Assembly (NCBI RefSeq): GCF_014898055.3 | Contig: NW_023603184.1 | Location: 119,278,615-119,342,614 of the forward strand | Origin: Talpa occidentalis | Taxonomy: Eukaryota; Chordata; Mammalia; Eulipotyphla; Talpidae | Length of the DNA: 64,000 nucleotides | Direction of reading: 5' to 3' | In this document: positions 1 to 10,477 of the stretch, piece by piece | How the letters are laid out: every line of letters starts with the position of its first letter | Numbering within the stretch: the stretch's first letter is position 1 | Notes under the pieces: generated by a model | Databases searched by the model: none | Seen by the model: only the letters and a program-made list of their open reading frames with translations | What the model was told of the DNA's origin: nothing | Program-made: the position numbers and the translations under genes

Positions 1-690
1 TCTCCACAACCTTGCCAACTTTTGTTGTTGCTAGTTTTTTTAATATGTGCCATTCTCGCTGGTGTAAGATGGTATCTCATTGTAGTTTTGATTTGCATTT
101 CCCTGATTACAAGTGATGTTGAACATTTTTTCATATGCCTGTTGGCCATTTGCATTTCTTCTTCAGAGAAGTTTCTTTTTAGCTCTTCTGCCCAATTTTT
201 GACTGGATTATTTTCTTTGTTTTTGCTGAGTCTCATCAGCTCTTTGTAGATTTTTGTGATCAGTCCTTTATCATTAGTGTTGTGTGCAAAAATTTTTTCC
301 CAGTCGGTGGGGTTTCTCTTTGTTTTGGTTACTGTCTCTTTTTGCTGTGCAGAAGCTCTTTAATTTGATGTAGTCCCAGCTGTTTATCTTTGCCTTCACT
401 ATCACTGCTTTGGGTGATGTGTCTGTAAAGATGTCTTTGGGGTGCATGTCATGTAGTGTTTCGCCTATATTTTCTTCTATGTATTTTATGATTTCAGGTC
501 TTATGTCTAGTTCTTTAATCCATTTTGAGTTGGTTTTTGTGCATGGCATGAGATAGTGGTCAAGCTTCATTCTTTTGCATGTAGCAACCCAGTTTTCCCA
601 GCACCATTTATTGAACAAACTTTCTTTGCTCCAGCGCATACTCTTTGCTCCTTTGTCAAATATTAGTTGACCATAAATCTGTGAGAACCC
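1..690 (-). mobile_element. L1 LINE fragment (ORF2 C-terminal part), frameshifted
   Basis: Read on the minus strand this is L1 ORF2 downstream of the reverse transcriptase core. The frame at 274-714 contains the L1-typical stretches FDKGAKSMRWSKESLFNKWCW and KRMKLDHYLM. A frameshift near position 345-350, in an A-run, ends that frame early at a stop near 274. The same protein then continues in another frame toward position 1, where the window cuts the element. The plus-strand ORF at 22-249 is its antisense shadow. The 5' end of the element lies near 685-690, where L1 similarity stops, so it is 5'-truncated. Not functional. Confidence 0.88.
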
Positions 691-1490
691 GCATATATTA
701 AGTGACTTGGTCAAAATCTTATAGTCAGGAGATAGACGTATTAAATCATTAGTCTATGAACTCAAATTCATCATCTAGTAAACTTCCCATCCTACTATTC
801 CAGATTTTCTCAACTTTTCTTTCTAATTAACTAAAGCAGGTTTTCAAAACTACACACCATTATAATTCAGACAGAATAGCTGATAAAGAATAAAAGATGT
901 TTATAAAAGGTTTTAAAAACTGCCAGTCTTGAAATGCCTGGCTGGAGGTTAGCTTACATTTTAAGTAAAGGAAAACATATCGATTTTGATTCCAAAAGGG
1001 ATTTTATTTCAAATATACTCTTATTGGAAACTCAGGAACATCATGTGTGAAAGAGAAAAATTAAGTAATCAACTACTCAAACACAGCTCAATTAATATGT
1101 TCTGCACAGGGCTCCAACTGGTGGACAGTAGGACTAACACATCCAATAGACCAGTTTTCTTCAAAGTAATATTTTCCAATACTGAGCAACATTATAGTTC
1201 ACACCAAGAAATTACTTAGAAAAATACCCATTTTCACATTTTCCTGAAAAGCTAACTTGCAACCCTGAGCTCACATTCCATTACACATTAATTATTCAGA
1301 GTTCAGATGTGCTGATTCCTTTGGATAAGTTAACTTCTTCAATTCCCTACCATCTCTGCTACCTTCCAAGCCAACCCACTTCATTCCTTTATATTATCCC
1401 TAGGACTTACAGTCATGTGAGTCTGTAAGCACTCACAAGGAATTTGGTGTGGATGCCAACAGGCAACAAACTTAGTTTGATTTATATTAA
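691..1490. other. Non-coding interval, nothing recognised
   Basis: AT-rich sequence with no convincing gene, RNA or repeat. The 77-codon ORF at 986-1219 shows no family resemblance, no splice context and ordinary AT-rich composition. Confidence 0.5.
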
Positions 1491-1494
1491 AACA

Positions 1495-1670
1495 TCAGGT
1501 AACCTTTATTGATCATTTTAAGTGCCAGGAATTTTTAAGTACATTATATAAGTTACATGATTTAAATTTTACAAAAGGTTATGTGAGAGAGGTATACTCC
1601 TCCCATTTCACAAAAGGGAAAACTGAGACTCCAAGAAGTTAACTTGATTAAAAGTGCACTGTTACAAAAT
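1495..1670 (-). repeat. MIR-type SINE remnant (reverse orientation)
   Basis: The order CCCATTTCACAAAAGGGAAA, then ACTGAGACTCCAAGAAGTTA, then AACTTG matches the reverse complement of the MIR core. In MIR this is the segment reading CTCATCTGTAAAATGGG after reversal. It is diverged and without visible TSDs, as expected of an old element. Confidence 0.5.
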
Positions 1671-2585
1671 GACACTTTACACAGGAATTTAAAGTACGTA
1701 AAGACAGCAGATGGTCAAAACAGATGGAGTGACAATATAGAGAAGATTCAAGAAGTTTTGCATGGACAGGGTCATGGAAAAATTAGAAAACATAGCAGAA
1801 AACTTACAGAAGAGTAAAATAGCACAGCAAAAAAAAAAAGAACAGAATAGGAAATTAGCTATAAGAACACTGGAGACAAGAGTAAAGCCCCAGCAATAAA
1901 ATTTTCAGATACAAAATAGGAACAGAAGACTAGAAAGGACACTGACGAGACAATGAGATCTAAGGCAGGAATGGTGGAGTGGTATATGGTATGTGGAATA
2001 GTGGTATAGTGGTATTTGGAAGATGGAGCCACAGGCAGCCCACATGGCCACTGGATATACAGCAAGATATCTAGGTTCCTAATTATTGTATTTGTCATTC
2101 ACATTTCACAGATCTGCCTAGTAAATCTGTTCCCAACTTTACCCACAGCAATTGTGAATAGTCTGAAGTACTTTGGAATGCAGGTGAATATCATTTGGTC
2201 CTATTTCACTCTCCTTTATACCTTTAGTAAAAATCTAATCAGTACCATTTAGTAGAAATAGTCACAACCTCAGTGTTAAACCATACTCCTCAAGCATTTC
2301 CTTGAAGGTATGTCCTTTCTATTCCTGATGCTCTCAATTCCAGTTTGCAGTTTACTTTCTTTGCCATTCTTATTCTTTCTTGTACTCATTGGTATGTTGC
2401 TCTTTATAGAAAGGAAAGAGAGATATGGGGAGGTAGGGAAGGCAGGAAAGAAGAGGAAGAAAGGCAGGAAGGAAGGGAATAAGGAATAACAAAAGACCAA
2501 ATACTATAATAAATGTTCTCATTATTCTAATCACTAAGAAAATCCAAGGGATTTAGGAACTTTGTGCCAGAAATGGAGATGAAGA
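1671..2585. other. Non-coding interval with a polypurine tract
   Basis: Nothing gene-like is visible. A strongly purine-biased tract (GGAAGG/GAAAG units) runs from about 2408 to 2490. The minus-strand ORF at 2276-2500 is only the pyrimidine complement of this tract. Confidence 0.5.
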
Positions 2586-2587
2586 CC

Positions 2588-2589
<2 letters not shown>

Positions 2590-2638
<49 letters not shown>

Positions 2639-2693
2639 TAGCTATAGTTATAGTTATATATATATAGTTATAGCTATAGTTACAGTTACAGTT
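2590..2693. repeat. Compound microsatellite, (TA)n then TATAGT/TATAGC units
   Basis: An uninterrupted TA dinucleotide run occupies about 2591-2633. It is followed by tandem variants of TTATAG and CTATAG, with a second TA block near 2655-2665. The simple repeat then gives way to a Tigger-like end. Confidence 0.9.
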
Positions 2694-2732
2694 TATCATT
2701 CCCCTTTATCTGTGAGGAATATAGTCCACTAT
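2690..2732 (+). repeat. Fragment resembling a Tigger (mariner-type) terminus
   Basis: The segment reading CCTTTATCTGTGAGGAATAT at about 2704-2723 closely parallels the left end of the Tigger-like element at 4218, which reads CCTTTATCTATGAGGAATAT. No matching right end was found, so this is a short fragment next to the microsatellite. Confidence 0.4.
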
Positions 2733-2741
2733 ATATATATA

Positions 2742-2789
2742 TCCATTTCTTAATGTGAATGATATCTCCATTTCTTAATGTGAATGATA
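2742..2789 (+). repeat. Two-copy tandem repeat, 25-bp period
   Basis: A 23-bp segment beginning TCCATTTCTTAATGTGAATG occurs at 2742-2764 and again at 2767-2789 with no mismatch. It directly follows the TA-rich simple repeat. A local replication duplication is the simplest explanation. Confidence 0.85.
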
Positions 2790-2799
2790 ATATCAAAAA

Positions 2800-3824
2800 T
2801 GCCCACTCTGTCAGACTACCACAAGAAAGAAAAAATTAAATCTATCTTTTCAGTATACTACTCCTCCTATAGGCTGCACTCCCTGTTCTGAGGTCTCTCT
2901 AAGTATTGAGAAGGAGCCACCTGCTTCACAATTGTCAGTGAAAACAGATGCCACTGAGAAGTCCATTGTCCTAGCCCACATGATTCCTGGATTTAGTGTC
3001 TCTCTGCTCCTTTGCACTATGTTTGAAAAACAAAGGGCCAAATATTTTCAGTGATCTACCTAAGGTCCCATCACTACTCAGAAACAGTCAAGATGTTGGC
3101 TGGAGTTGCAGCATACGATGAGTATCACCAAAATAAAACCCAAAGATAAACTCATGTAGCAGGTCATCCATGAACTCAGCAATGCAGCAGGCGAGTGGGT
3201 TATTCTGTATCCACCTTCCCAGCAGCTGGGGTGAATAAACCTTTTTTTAAAGTTCCAGTAGGAGTTACTATTCACTACTGACCCCATACACAAAAAATAT
3301 ACAAACATCAGCTACAAACAGGTTTTCTGCTTTCATCACTAAGGAAACCATATTTTGATCAATCTCAAGACAGTTGCAAAGAACAAATCCAAGACAAAGC
3401 ATTTGACTAAGCCAGTCAAAAGAGGCTAATTGTAGAATGAGATGGGCAAAATGGACAAAGGTTAATGAAAGAGAATTTTCTGTAGGTGCAAATTATTGAA
3501 ATGTACAAATGTACAGTACTTTTATGCATGCCAGTGTGATCATTACTTCTCTGAGTCAGTTAACTCTATTTCTGCTCTGTGATCATTGTTAAATTAGTAC
3601 AAAAATAGTGTGAAAACTTTCATCATTTATAAATCAAGAGAAATAAAAGCATATCAAAATTTTAATATAAGCAAAATCAGAGTGACCCCCCAAAAAAACT
3701 TCAGCAAGCTACTTATTGCCTGGATTCACCAAAAAAAAAAAAATTCATGTGGAAGAGAACTTTTCTTCTTTCCTGGCCTGTGTGAAACTTACTTGTGTTT
3801 TTTTATAAGTGTCCCTTTGCCTCT
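2800..3824. other. Non-coding interval, nothing recognised
   Basis: No ORF with family resemblance. The minus-strand ORFs at 2850-3041 and 3078-3308 are short and lack domain signatures. No clear repeat was identified. Confidence 0.5.
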
Positions 3825-3866
3825 TGCTATAAGTTGAATTGAATTTTTAAAAAAAGGCATATATTG

Positions 3867-4144
3867 GGGCCTTCCCTGGTGATGCAGGCAGTTGAGCACA
3901 ATGCTGTGAAGCTGTCTAAAGCCTCTGCAGCGCTGGTTCTATCCCGGCTGGCCGGCAAGGGTCCCACATGGCGCCGCAGACCTCTCCTGTCGAGCCCACT
4001 GCTCCCCTCAGCAGTGTATTTCATCAGTCTGCCTGTTCTGTTCCCCGCTCTGTCTCTGGTGAATCCTCTCACCCTCCAGCACATCTCGCCTGTACCCCGG
4101 TTCTTGCATAAATAAATAAATAAATCTTTTTTTTTTTTTTTTTT
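3867..4144 (+). mobile_element. tRNA-derived SINE, full length, inserted in the MLT1-type LTR
   Basis: Begins GGGCCTTCCCTGGTGATGCA and ends in (AAAT)n followed by TCTTTT. It is flanked by AAAGGCATATATTG (ending at 3866) and AAAGGGCATATATTG (from 4145), a TSD with one extra G. The tail is odd: a run of about 17 T where most copies have TCTTT followed by A. It belongs to the intermediate group, with GTTGAGCACAATGCTGTG and a CCCCGGTTCTTG end. Confidence 0.9.
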
Positions 4145-4217
4145 AAAGGGCATATATTGAAGTCCCAATCCCCAGTACCACATGTGACTTAATTTGGAGA
4201 TAGGGTCTTTAGAGTTA

Positions 4218-4509
4218 CAGTAGTTTTCCTTTATCTATGAGGAATATGGTTCAAGACTCTCACTATCTACCTGAAAACACAGACTACCAAATCCTATATA
4301 TCCTATGATTGTTCCTTAAAATACATACCTATGACAAAGTTTAATTTATAAGTTAAGCATAGTAGGCAATTAATAATAAAAACTAATAGTAAAATAGAGC
4401 AATTATAATAATACACAATAATAAAAATTAAATAATTGTTTTAGACTGTGGTTGATAATGGTTAACTAAACCCTCATAAAGTGAAATTGAGGATTAGGAG
4501 ACACTACTG
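4218..4509 (+). mobile_element. Tigger-like (Tc1/mariner) non-autonomous DNA transposon
   Basis: Starts CAGTAGTTTTCCTTTATCTA and ends with GGATTAGGAGACACTACTG. The termini form a diverged inverted repeat (CAGTAG at one end, CTACTG at the other) and are flanked by TA at 4216-4217 and 4510-4511, the Tc1/mariner target duplication. The internal part (AAAGTTTAATTTATAAGTTA, ACTAATAGTAAAATAGAGCA) matches the AT-rich body of human-type Tigger/MER derivatives. It has no transposase ORF. Confidence 0.75.
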
Positions 4510-4839
4510 TAAACAGGCCAAAAAGAAATTCTTGAAATGTGCCATAATCCAAAATGGTTGGTGTCCTTATAAAAAAAAAAAAAAAAGAAAAGAAAAGAAA
4601 CTTGGAAACAAACACACGTACAGAGGAGAATACCAAGTGAAGATGCAGGGAGAAGTCAGCCATCTACAAGGGCAGATGATTGGACTAGATCTTTCCATGA
4701 CAGCCCTTAGAAGAAATATATTTGCTAACCCTTGGATTTTACATTTGTAGCCACCAGAATTATAAGATGATAAATTTCTATTGTTTAAGACACTATTTGG
4801 TAGTCATTTGTTACAGCTCCCGAGGGAACTAATACACTT

Positions 4840-6640
4840 CTCCTAGAAATATTTCTCGAAGTATCCTTCATTCTCTTTCTTCCAAGATAGAGAAAAAAAA
4901 AATCACTTTACTTTACATATATTATGAATCTTACAGTTTCATTTGTCTTCTTTTAACATGTAATTTTACCTCACAAAGTTAGATATAATGTGAGAAAAAC
5001 CTCTACAATTTTCAAATCCTTAATAATGAAGTTCTATAATCACCAAAAGGAAAGAGTACAAGAGAAAACCAATGCTAAGGACTTGCCTAAAGAAAGTATA
5101 AAGGCAGAAGGCACAATTGGCTGTGCACTCTCATTAACCAAAGCTATCACAGGCCCTTTGTCATCTCAAGCAGCTAGTCGATGATCTTTTCACTTGCAAT
5201 AATGAACCAAACGTTTGATGAAAGAAAATATTTGATCCCCTTTAGTCAAAAATCTCCCCTTTATAAGCCTATTTAATATTCTAGAAGGGTTTTCTTTCCT
5301 GTGAAGAAATATAAGTTTGACATTATAGAGACATTTTATTTTAAAACCTACAAAAAGATTTTTTGGAGAGTACCGGGTGAAGTACTGATTTGCCTCCGTG
5401 GCTCAAAATTTGAATTATTATAGACATTTTACTCAGAATAGCATTTCTACCTTTTAACCTTCATCTAAATAATGTTCATTTCTCTTTCACTATGATAGAG
5501 TTCAAGCCCTTACAACAGACTTGTAAAAGTTGTAGGAGGTACACAATTGTACTACTTCTTCTTTGCTCCTGGATTTTAAACAGCTGTCTGTACCTGAAAT
5601 CAAATAAAACCTCTTGTTTTCTGCAGATAGACGTTTCCCAAGAAGAAATCAGTAAGGTAGATTGTAATTCTCTCAGTGAATGAGACTACATCAGCCACAC
5701 TTATCTCTTTTATTGTGCTTTTCTTCTGAAACACAAGAAATAGATTTTCTAATTTTGGAAAGCTGATTCCCATAAAAGCATTTCTGACTTGTGAGAGGGT
5801 TATCTTCATAATGAAAAATGAAACTCTTGTTTCAAAAATATTTACATGATTTGCAGAGAGATGGCTAAAACACTTCTCGACATGAAGGTTACATTTGTTG
5901 TGGGTGAAAAGGTTCACAGAAAAGTGACTGAACACAAGACTCAGCTTTTAAAAACTGACTTCATTTGGCAACTAATAAAAAAATGTGATCACTTGAGTCA
6001 TGGCATTTTTCCTACTTGAAAAGCATTTGAATGAGAAGTTAAATGAAATAAAAAAATAGTAAAGTTGACAAAGATGTAATTTGGAAATGTGACTGAAAAA
6101 CAAATCAAGAGTACAATGACCTTGACTACTATGTTGTTCAGGAAAGGTTGTTCTTTGTTAGTAAGCAGCTGAAACTGACTCTGCCAAACTTAAGCATATA
6201 GGGAACTTACAGGAAGAACATGGAAGAGCTCAAAGAATAATGCAGCTTAAGAGGACAGGTCCCAGTGAAGTTTCAATGTAGCTTGAGGAAATGCATTCCA
6301 TCCCTAGAGAAGGGCCCTGATTAGTGTGAGCAATAATAATAGTTGTCTTCCTTGCCCAAAAGGAACTCTGGATAAGGAACTCAAAGTCAATCAACAGCAC
6401 ATGGCATTCTTCCGGTGCCAGTTACTGGTTGAGAATAGCAGCCTTAACGCTACAAGCAATGGGCAATAGTCCTATAACTACAAGAAAACTTACAATGCAA
6501 TCAGAACAGTTAGTGTGTTCCTTGATCACATTATGGAATTGCTGGATCAAACAGGACAGATGACAGAAATAAGACTTGATGTCAAGGGGATTATTAACTT
6601 ACAGAAATAGCACATACACATAATTTCAAAATGCTTTAAA
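4840..6640. other. Non-coding interval, nothing recognised
   Basis: About 1.8 kb without a gene or clear repeat. ORFs at 4990-5184, 5492-5683 and 5600-5935 are short and show no recognisable domain. A possible 30-bp micro-exon was considered here and rejected. Confidence 0.5.
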
Positions 6641-6654
6641 AAATGCTGAAGTAT

Positions 6655-6788
6655 GGGCCTCCCCTGGTGGCGCAGCGGTTGAGCACTGGGCTGCGAGGCT
6701 GCCTGCAGCCTCTGCAGCGCCGCCTCGACTCCTTCCCCGGCTGCAGGCGAGGGTCCCACACACAAAAAAAAAAAAAAAAAAAAAAAAA
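6655..6788 (+). mobile_element. Half-length SINE (tRNA-like part only) with its own poly(A)
   Basis: The copy matches the tRNA-related 5' half of the local SINE, starting GGGCCTCCCCTGGTGGCGCA with the A box TGGCGCAGCGG. It stops at GAGGGTCCCACAC and passes straight into about 25 A. The flanks TGCTGAAGTA (6644-6653) and TGCTGAAGTA (6790-6799) form a perfect TSD, so this is a complete insertion rather than a later deletion. The usual 3' domain and AATAAA/TCTTT tail are absent. Confidence 0.85.
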
Positions 6789-6799
6789 GTGCTGAAGTA

Positions 6800-8550
6800 G
6801 CGCTTAATACAAGAAAAAAAAAAAAAGGGATCAACTTTACTAAATAAAGCCAAAGTTTTACATGCTGTCACCTGAGTCTCTAGGAATCTGCAGTTCAGAG
6901 TTTACAAATCCATTAGATTTTAAATCATTGATATAGTAAGCATTTTGTACCCAAAAAAGCCAAGGAATTACAAAAAGTAAAATCATTTTCAAAATGACAG
7001 CTGACAAGCAGCTGACAATATGTATTAAAAATGAAATAAGCAGTTTATAATTAAGTCTCATTATACACAGTAAAGTTGAATAAGATGTTTTGCTTTAGAT
7101 TTCAAGACTAATAAGACTTATAACTCCTAGAGTAAATAAAAAATTTTGACTATCTATGCTTATATTTTTCTGCCCCTAACAATATTTTATCACTGTAGAC
7201 TCATAGATATATTTATTCCCTATTTTTTCAGCTTTGTATTCATATTATATTTCACATACACCATTCTTCTCAGTGGATTTCACTCCTGGCATGAGTTTAA
7301 AGTCATTTCTCAAATACAAACGACCAACTCATGATATGATTTAAATTTTTGAAAAGGTTTTTGTAATAGGCTATGCGGAAGGCCCATGACTAGGATCCTT
7401 TGAAAATGAAGCCAAAATAATAGTTCTTATAGATATAATAAGCCTTATAATTACTACTCAGCAAACCATATTTTTAATGGTGAAGTATCTTCCCAATAAA
7501 ATTTTAGTTGTGCCATAAATTCCATTCAGTTCGGGTTTTGCTTTGCTTAAAAGAGATGTATAAAAATTATCACTGATGATATAGTTTATTGCTTGAAAGC
7601 ACCACACCTAGCAAGCTATGCTTCTCTACCTAGTAATCTGTTAAGTGTGTTCTTACCTAGAAATATCCTGATGAGTTTCTTCTCATATAAGAAAAAGTGT
7701 TAAATTATCCTCCTGACTTGTCAAGACCAAGGACTTTGAAAAAGGAAACCACTTCAAAGAGATTTTATGTCCAAGAATAAGATTCCATCATTCAAAATTT
7801 AAAAAAAAATAAAATACTTCAAATTTAACTTTAATTGGCTTTTTAAAAACTAAGTTGATGGAGATGGAAACATTCCCCCTTATTTTATCTTAGCAAAATG
7901 GAGATAAATAAAAAGTGTCATGTGCATTCTTTATTTAAAATGAAGAATCCTTTCTGTAGAGTAAAGGCTTTAGGCATGAAGTTCTTCATCTAATAGTAAT
8001 ATTTTGACTGTCTTTATGCTGGAATCTTCGTTTTGACAGTCTTGCAGCTGTGATAGTTTTCAGCTTTCCGAGTTAAACTCAAGAGGCTCTGAGTCTGTGC
8101 CAGCTGTCTTTCAATTTCACATCAACTCTCTTGATATTTTGTCAGTTTAGAGCTTTTGCAAAATTTGCAAGGCCTGAATTCATTAGATAAGGGAAATGGG
8201 TCATCTAAATCTTAGCCAACCTCAACTGCCACAGAGAATAACTATTGTAAATTTCCTTCAAGACTGAATTAGAAAATAGACCCCATGGGTCTTCGTCAGT
8301 TTGGGTATTTGATGATACTGTTGTAACAGCAGCTGCTGAAGCTGTGAGTGCCTCAATAAAAATTTCTGGTTTGAATTCCCTTTCCTTTATATTTTTCTGT
8401 ATAAAATTGGAGGCTGACAACTGCAACCATAAGGGCAAAAAGGTCATCTAAAGTTTAGTGAGCTAGACACATGATAGGCAACAAATTCATCACAAAGGTA
8501 CTTTTTAAAAATTATGGTGGTTATTAGAAGAACAATAAATCATGTTTTTT
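6800..8550. other. Non-coding interval, one unexplained minus-strand ORF
   Basis: AT-rich, mostly unrecognised. It contains the 80-codon minus-strand ORF at 8205-8447, described separately. No SINE of the local family occurs between 6.8 and 14.5 kb. Confidence 0.45.
8205..8447 (-). CDS. Unrecognised 80-residue ORF, doubtful
   Basis: The predicted peptide is of mixed composition, not a simple-repeat or SINE shadow, and includes EREFKPEIFIEALTASAAAV and TQTDEDPWGLFSNSVLKEIY. Neither stretch matches a family I can name. It has no signal peptide or membrane helix. No convincing splice sites or upstream exons were found, and there is no poly(A) tail or TSD that would mark a processed pseudogene. 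It could be a fragment of an old coding element or chance. Listed only because its composition is more protein-like than that of neighbouring ORFs. Confidence 0.15.
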   Translation of the reverse strand: MTFLPLWLQLSASNFIQKNIKEREFKPEIFIEALTASAAAVTTVSSNTQTDEDPWGLFSNSVLKEIYNSYSLWQLRLAKI

Positions 8551-8565
8551 AAAAATTCTGCAGCA

Positions 8566-9540
8566 CAGCAAAAGAGACAATAATAAAAACAAAGAGAAAC
8601 CCCACCGACTGGGAGAACATTTTTGCACACAACACTAACGATAAAGGACTGATCACAAAAATCTGCAAAGAGCTGATGAGACTCAACAACAACAAAGAAA
8701 ATAATCCAGTCCAAATATGGGCAGAAGAGCTAAAAAGAAACTTCTCTGAAGAGGAAATGCAAATGGCCAACAGGCATATGAAAAAATGTTCACCATCACT
8801 TGTAATCAGGGAAATGCAAATCAAAACTACCATGAGATACCATCTTACACCAGTGAGAATGGCACATATTAAAAAAACTAGCAACAACAAATGTTGGCGA
8901 GGTTGTGGAGAAAAAGGAACTCTTCTGCACTGCTGGTGGGAGTGCAAACTGGTCCAACCACAATGGAGAGCTGTGTGGAGATTTCTTGACCTACTAAACA
9001 TAGAGCTTCCATATGATCCAGCAATTCCACTCCTAGGTATTTACCCAAAGGACACAGAAACATCAATTCCAAAGAACACCTGCACCCCTATGTTTATAGC
9101 AGCACTGTTTACAATAGCTAAGCTTTGGAAACAACCCAAATGCCCAAAAATAGATGACTGGATCAAGAAGATGTGGTACATATACACCATGGAATATTAC
9201 TCAGCAATCAAAAAAGATAAACACATGCAATTTTCAGCAACATGGGTGGCGCTGGAAGGGATCATGCTCAGCGAAATAAGCCAGAAAGAAAAAGAAAAAT
9301 ACCGGATGGTCTCACTCATAGCAGGAATCTAGAAAACTTAAATAAGGGACCAGGAAAATGAATAACTATAAGAAAGTGAAAATCAAAATCAACAAACAAC
9401 TATGAACCAGAGACACTCTTATGGGGGTGGGGGGGTGGGATTGGGGTCAAAATAAGGGGGTTGCAATTGTATGGGGAATATAAAAATAAAATTTATTAAA
9501 AAAAATAAATTGGTGACATAATAAAAAAAATTCTTTAAAA
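8566..9540 (+). mobile_element. 5'-truncated L1 LINE with perfect TSD
   Basis: A recent-looking retrotransposition product. The flanks AAAAATTCTGCAGCA at 8551-8565 and 9541-9555 are an exact 15-bp TSD. The body is the last ~770 bp of ORF2, then a 3' UTR with a G-rich stretch (9424-9440) and GGGGAATATAAAAATAAAAT. After the first A-run at about 9498-9506 there are about 30 extra bases and a second A-rich run before the TSD, so a short 3' transduction or tail expansion is likely. Compare the 57489 copy, which lacks these bases. Confidence 0.93.
8568..9332 (+). pseudogene. L1 ORF2 protein, C-terminal 254 codons, frame still open
   Basis: The frame is open from the truncation point to the natural ORF2 stop at 9330-9332. 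It covers the C-terminal fifth of ORF2p. Landmarks are [19 protein letters not shown], the Cys/His-rich motif [19 protein letters not shown] (CX3CX7HX4C) and the conserved end [11 protein letters not shown]. The endonuclease and reverse transcriptase domains are lost by 5' truncation, so the copy is inactive. The absence of stops or frameshifts over 760 bp suggests a young insertion. The first internal Met is at 8676, but it has no meaning as a translation start. Confidence 0.9.
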
Positions 9541-9555
9541 AAAAATTCTGCAGCA

Positions 9556-10080
9556 TCCTAAAAGGAACTGAAAAAAAAAACACATTGTCAGGGATGTAAA
9601 GGAAGCTGGAACACAAAGCATTAACTGACAAAAAGATTTGATGATTCCTGTGAGAGTGAGGATCAACCTTATTATCACAGGCAATCATATGCTATCTATA
9701 TTTTGATACAGTTTACATCTTAGATCCAGAGACACAGCCCTTGCCGCATCTTGTTATTAGATGAAATATTTAAATGCATATGTGTATTTTCAACTATAGG
9801 AGAAAAAATAAATAGTACATGGACAGGAAAAAATATTAATAATATTCTATAACCTATAGATGAATAAATGCTTCATCCCACAAAGATAAAAATCTGCCTG
9901 AATTTAGCATTTTGGAAGTAATTCCCATGACAGTGAGGAAAGAAAAGAAATTAAGTATCAAGGCAGGAAACTCAGAGAGGTAGAAATTGACTGCAATAGA
10001 ATTTCAGATTATGTGAACCAACTTACACATACTACCAACTACTTTTCTGTAACTCAGCTGTTACTGCACAGTGTGACTTA
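9556..10080. other. Non-coding interval, nothing recognised
   Basis: AT-rich DNA with no gene or clear repeat. Confidence 0.5.
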
Positions 10081-10084
10081 AAGC

Positions 10085-10205
10085 ATAATATTCAGGATTA
10101 GAAAGTTTCACTTTCAAATATGACTTGACCACTTACTATATGATCTTGGATAATCCAGGTACTGACATATAGTACATGAAAAATAAATGCTAATTATTAT
10201 CTTTT
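10085..10205 (+). repeat. MIR-type SINE remnant
   Basis: Contains GACTTGACCACTTACTATAT then GATCTTGGATAA, the MIR core order 'gccacttactagctgtgtgaccttgggcaa' in diverged form. The downstream CATATAGTACATGAAAAATA corresponds to the MIR 3' part. Confidence 0.55.
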
Positions 10206-10477
10206 GTACTATGTTATAGTGCAAAGAATGTAAGTACTTTGAGCCCTCTGAATTTAGAATTCAGAGTAACTATTGGAAATTGGGGAAAACCACAGTACCT
10301 ATTGAAGCCATATATATGTGTTATTCTTTGACTTCTTGGGAGGTGGAAGGAAAGTATATGTAATGAAGAGCTTAGAACACTAACAAGTCAACTAGACACC
10401 TACTAGAGAGGTCACAGGTCTATAATGGTATTGTCTAGCGGTACTTTCTGTGATTATGGAGATGTTCTATATCAATA

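Larger units (their letters stand above)
3825..4836 (+). mobile_element. MaLR (MLT1-type) LTR, split by a SINE and a Tigger-like element
   Basis: Three separated pieces reassemble into one MLT1-like LTR. The 5' end is at 3825-3866 (TGCTATAAGTTGAATTG). The middle is at 4145-4215 (TGAAGTCCCAATCCCCAGTA, GGAGATAGGGTCTTTA). The 3' part is at 4512-4836, with GGTGTCCTTATAA, GCCATCTACAAG, CAGCCCTTAGAAG, TTGTTTAAG and the end GGAACTAATACA. A SINE and a DNA transposon occupy the gaps. The A/G-rich run at 4571-4598 interrupts the TATA region. It is a non-coding solo LTR of an ancient ERVL-related element. Confidence 0.75.

Noticed and set aside
5612..5656. Possible 30-bp micro-exon after TTGTTTTCTGCAG and before GTAGAT
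   Set aside because: Splice-like words of this quality arise often by chance. The peptide is too short to judge and there is no neighbouring exon.
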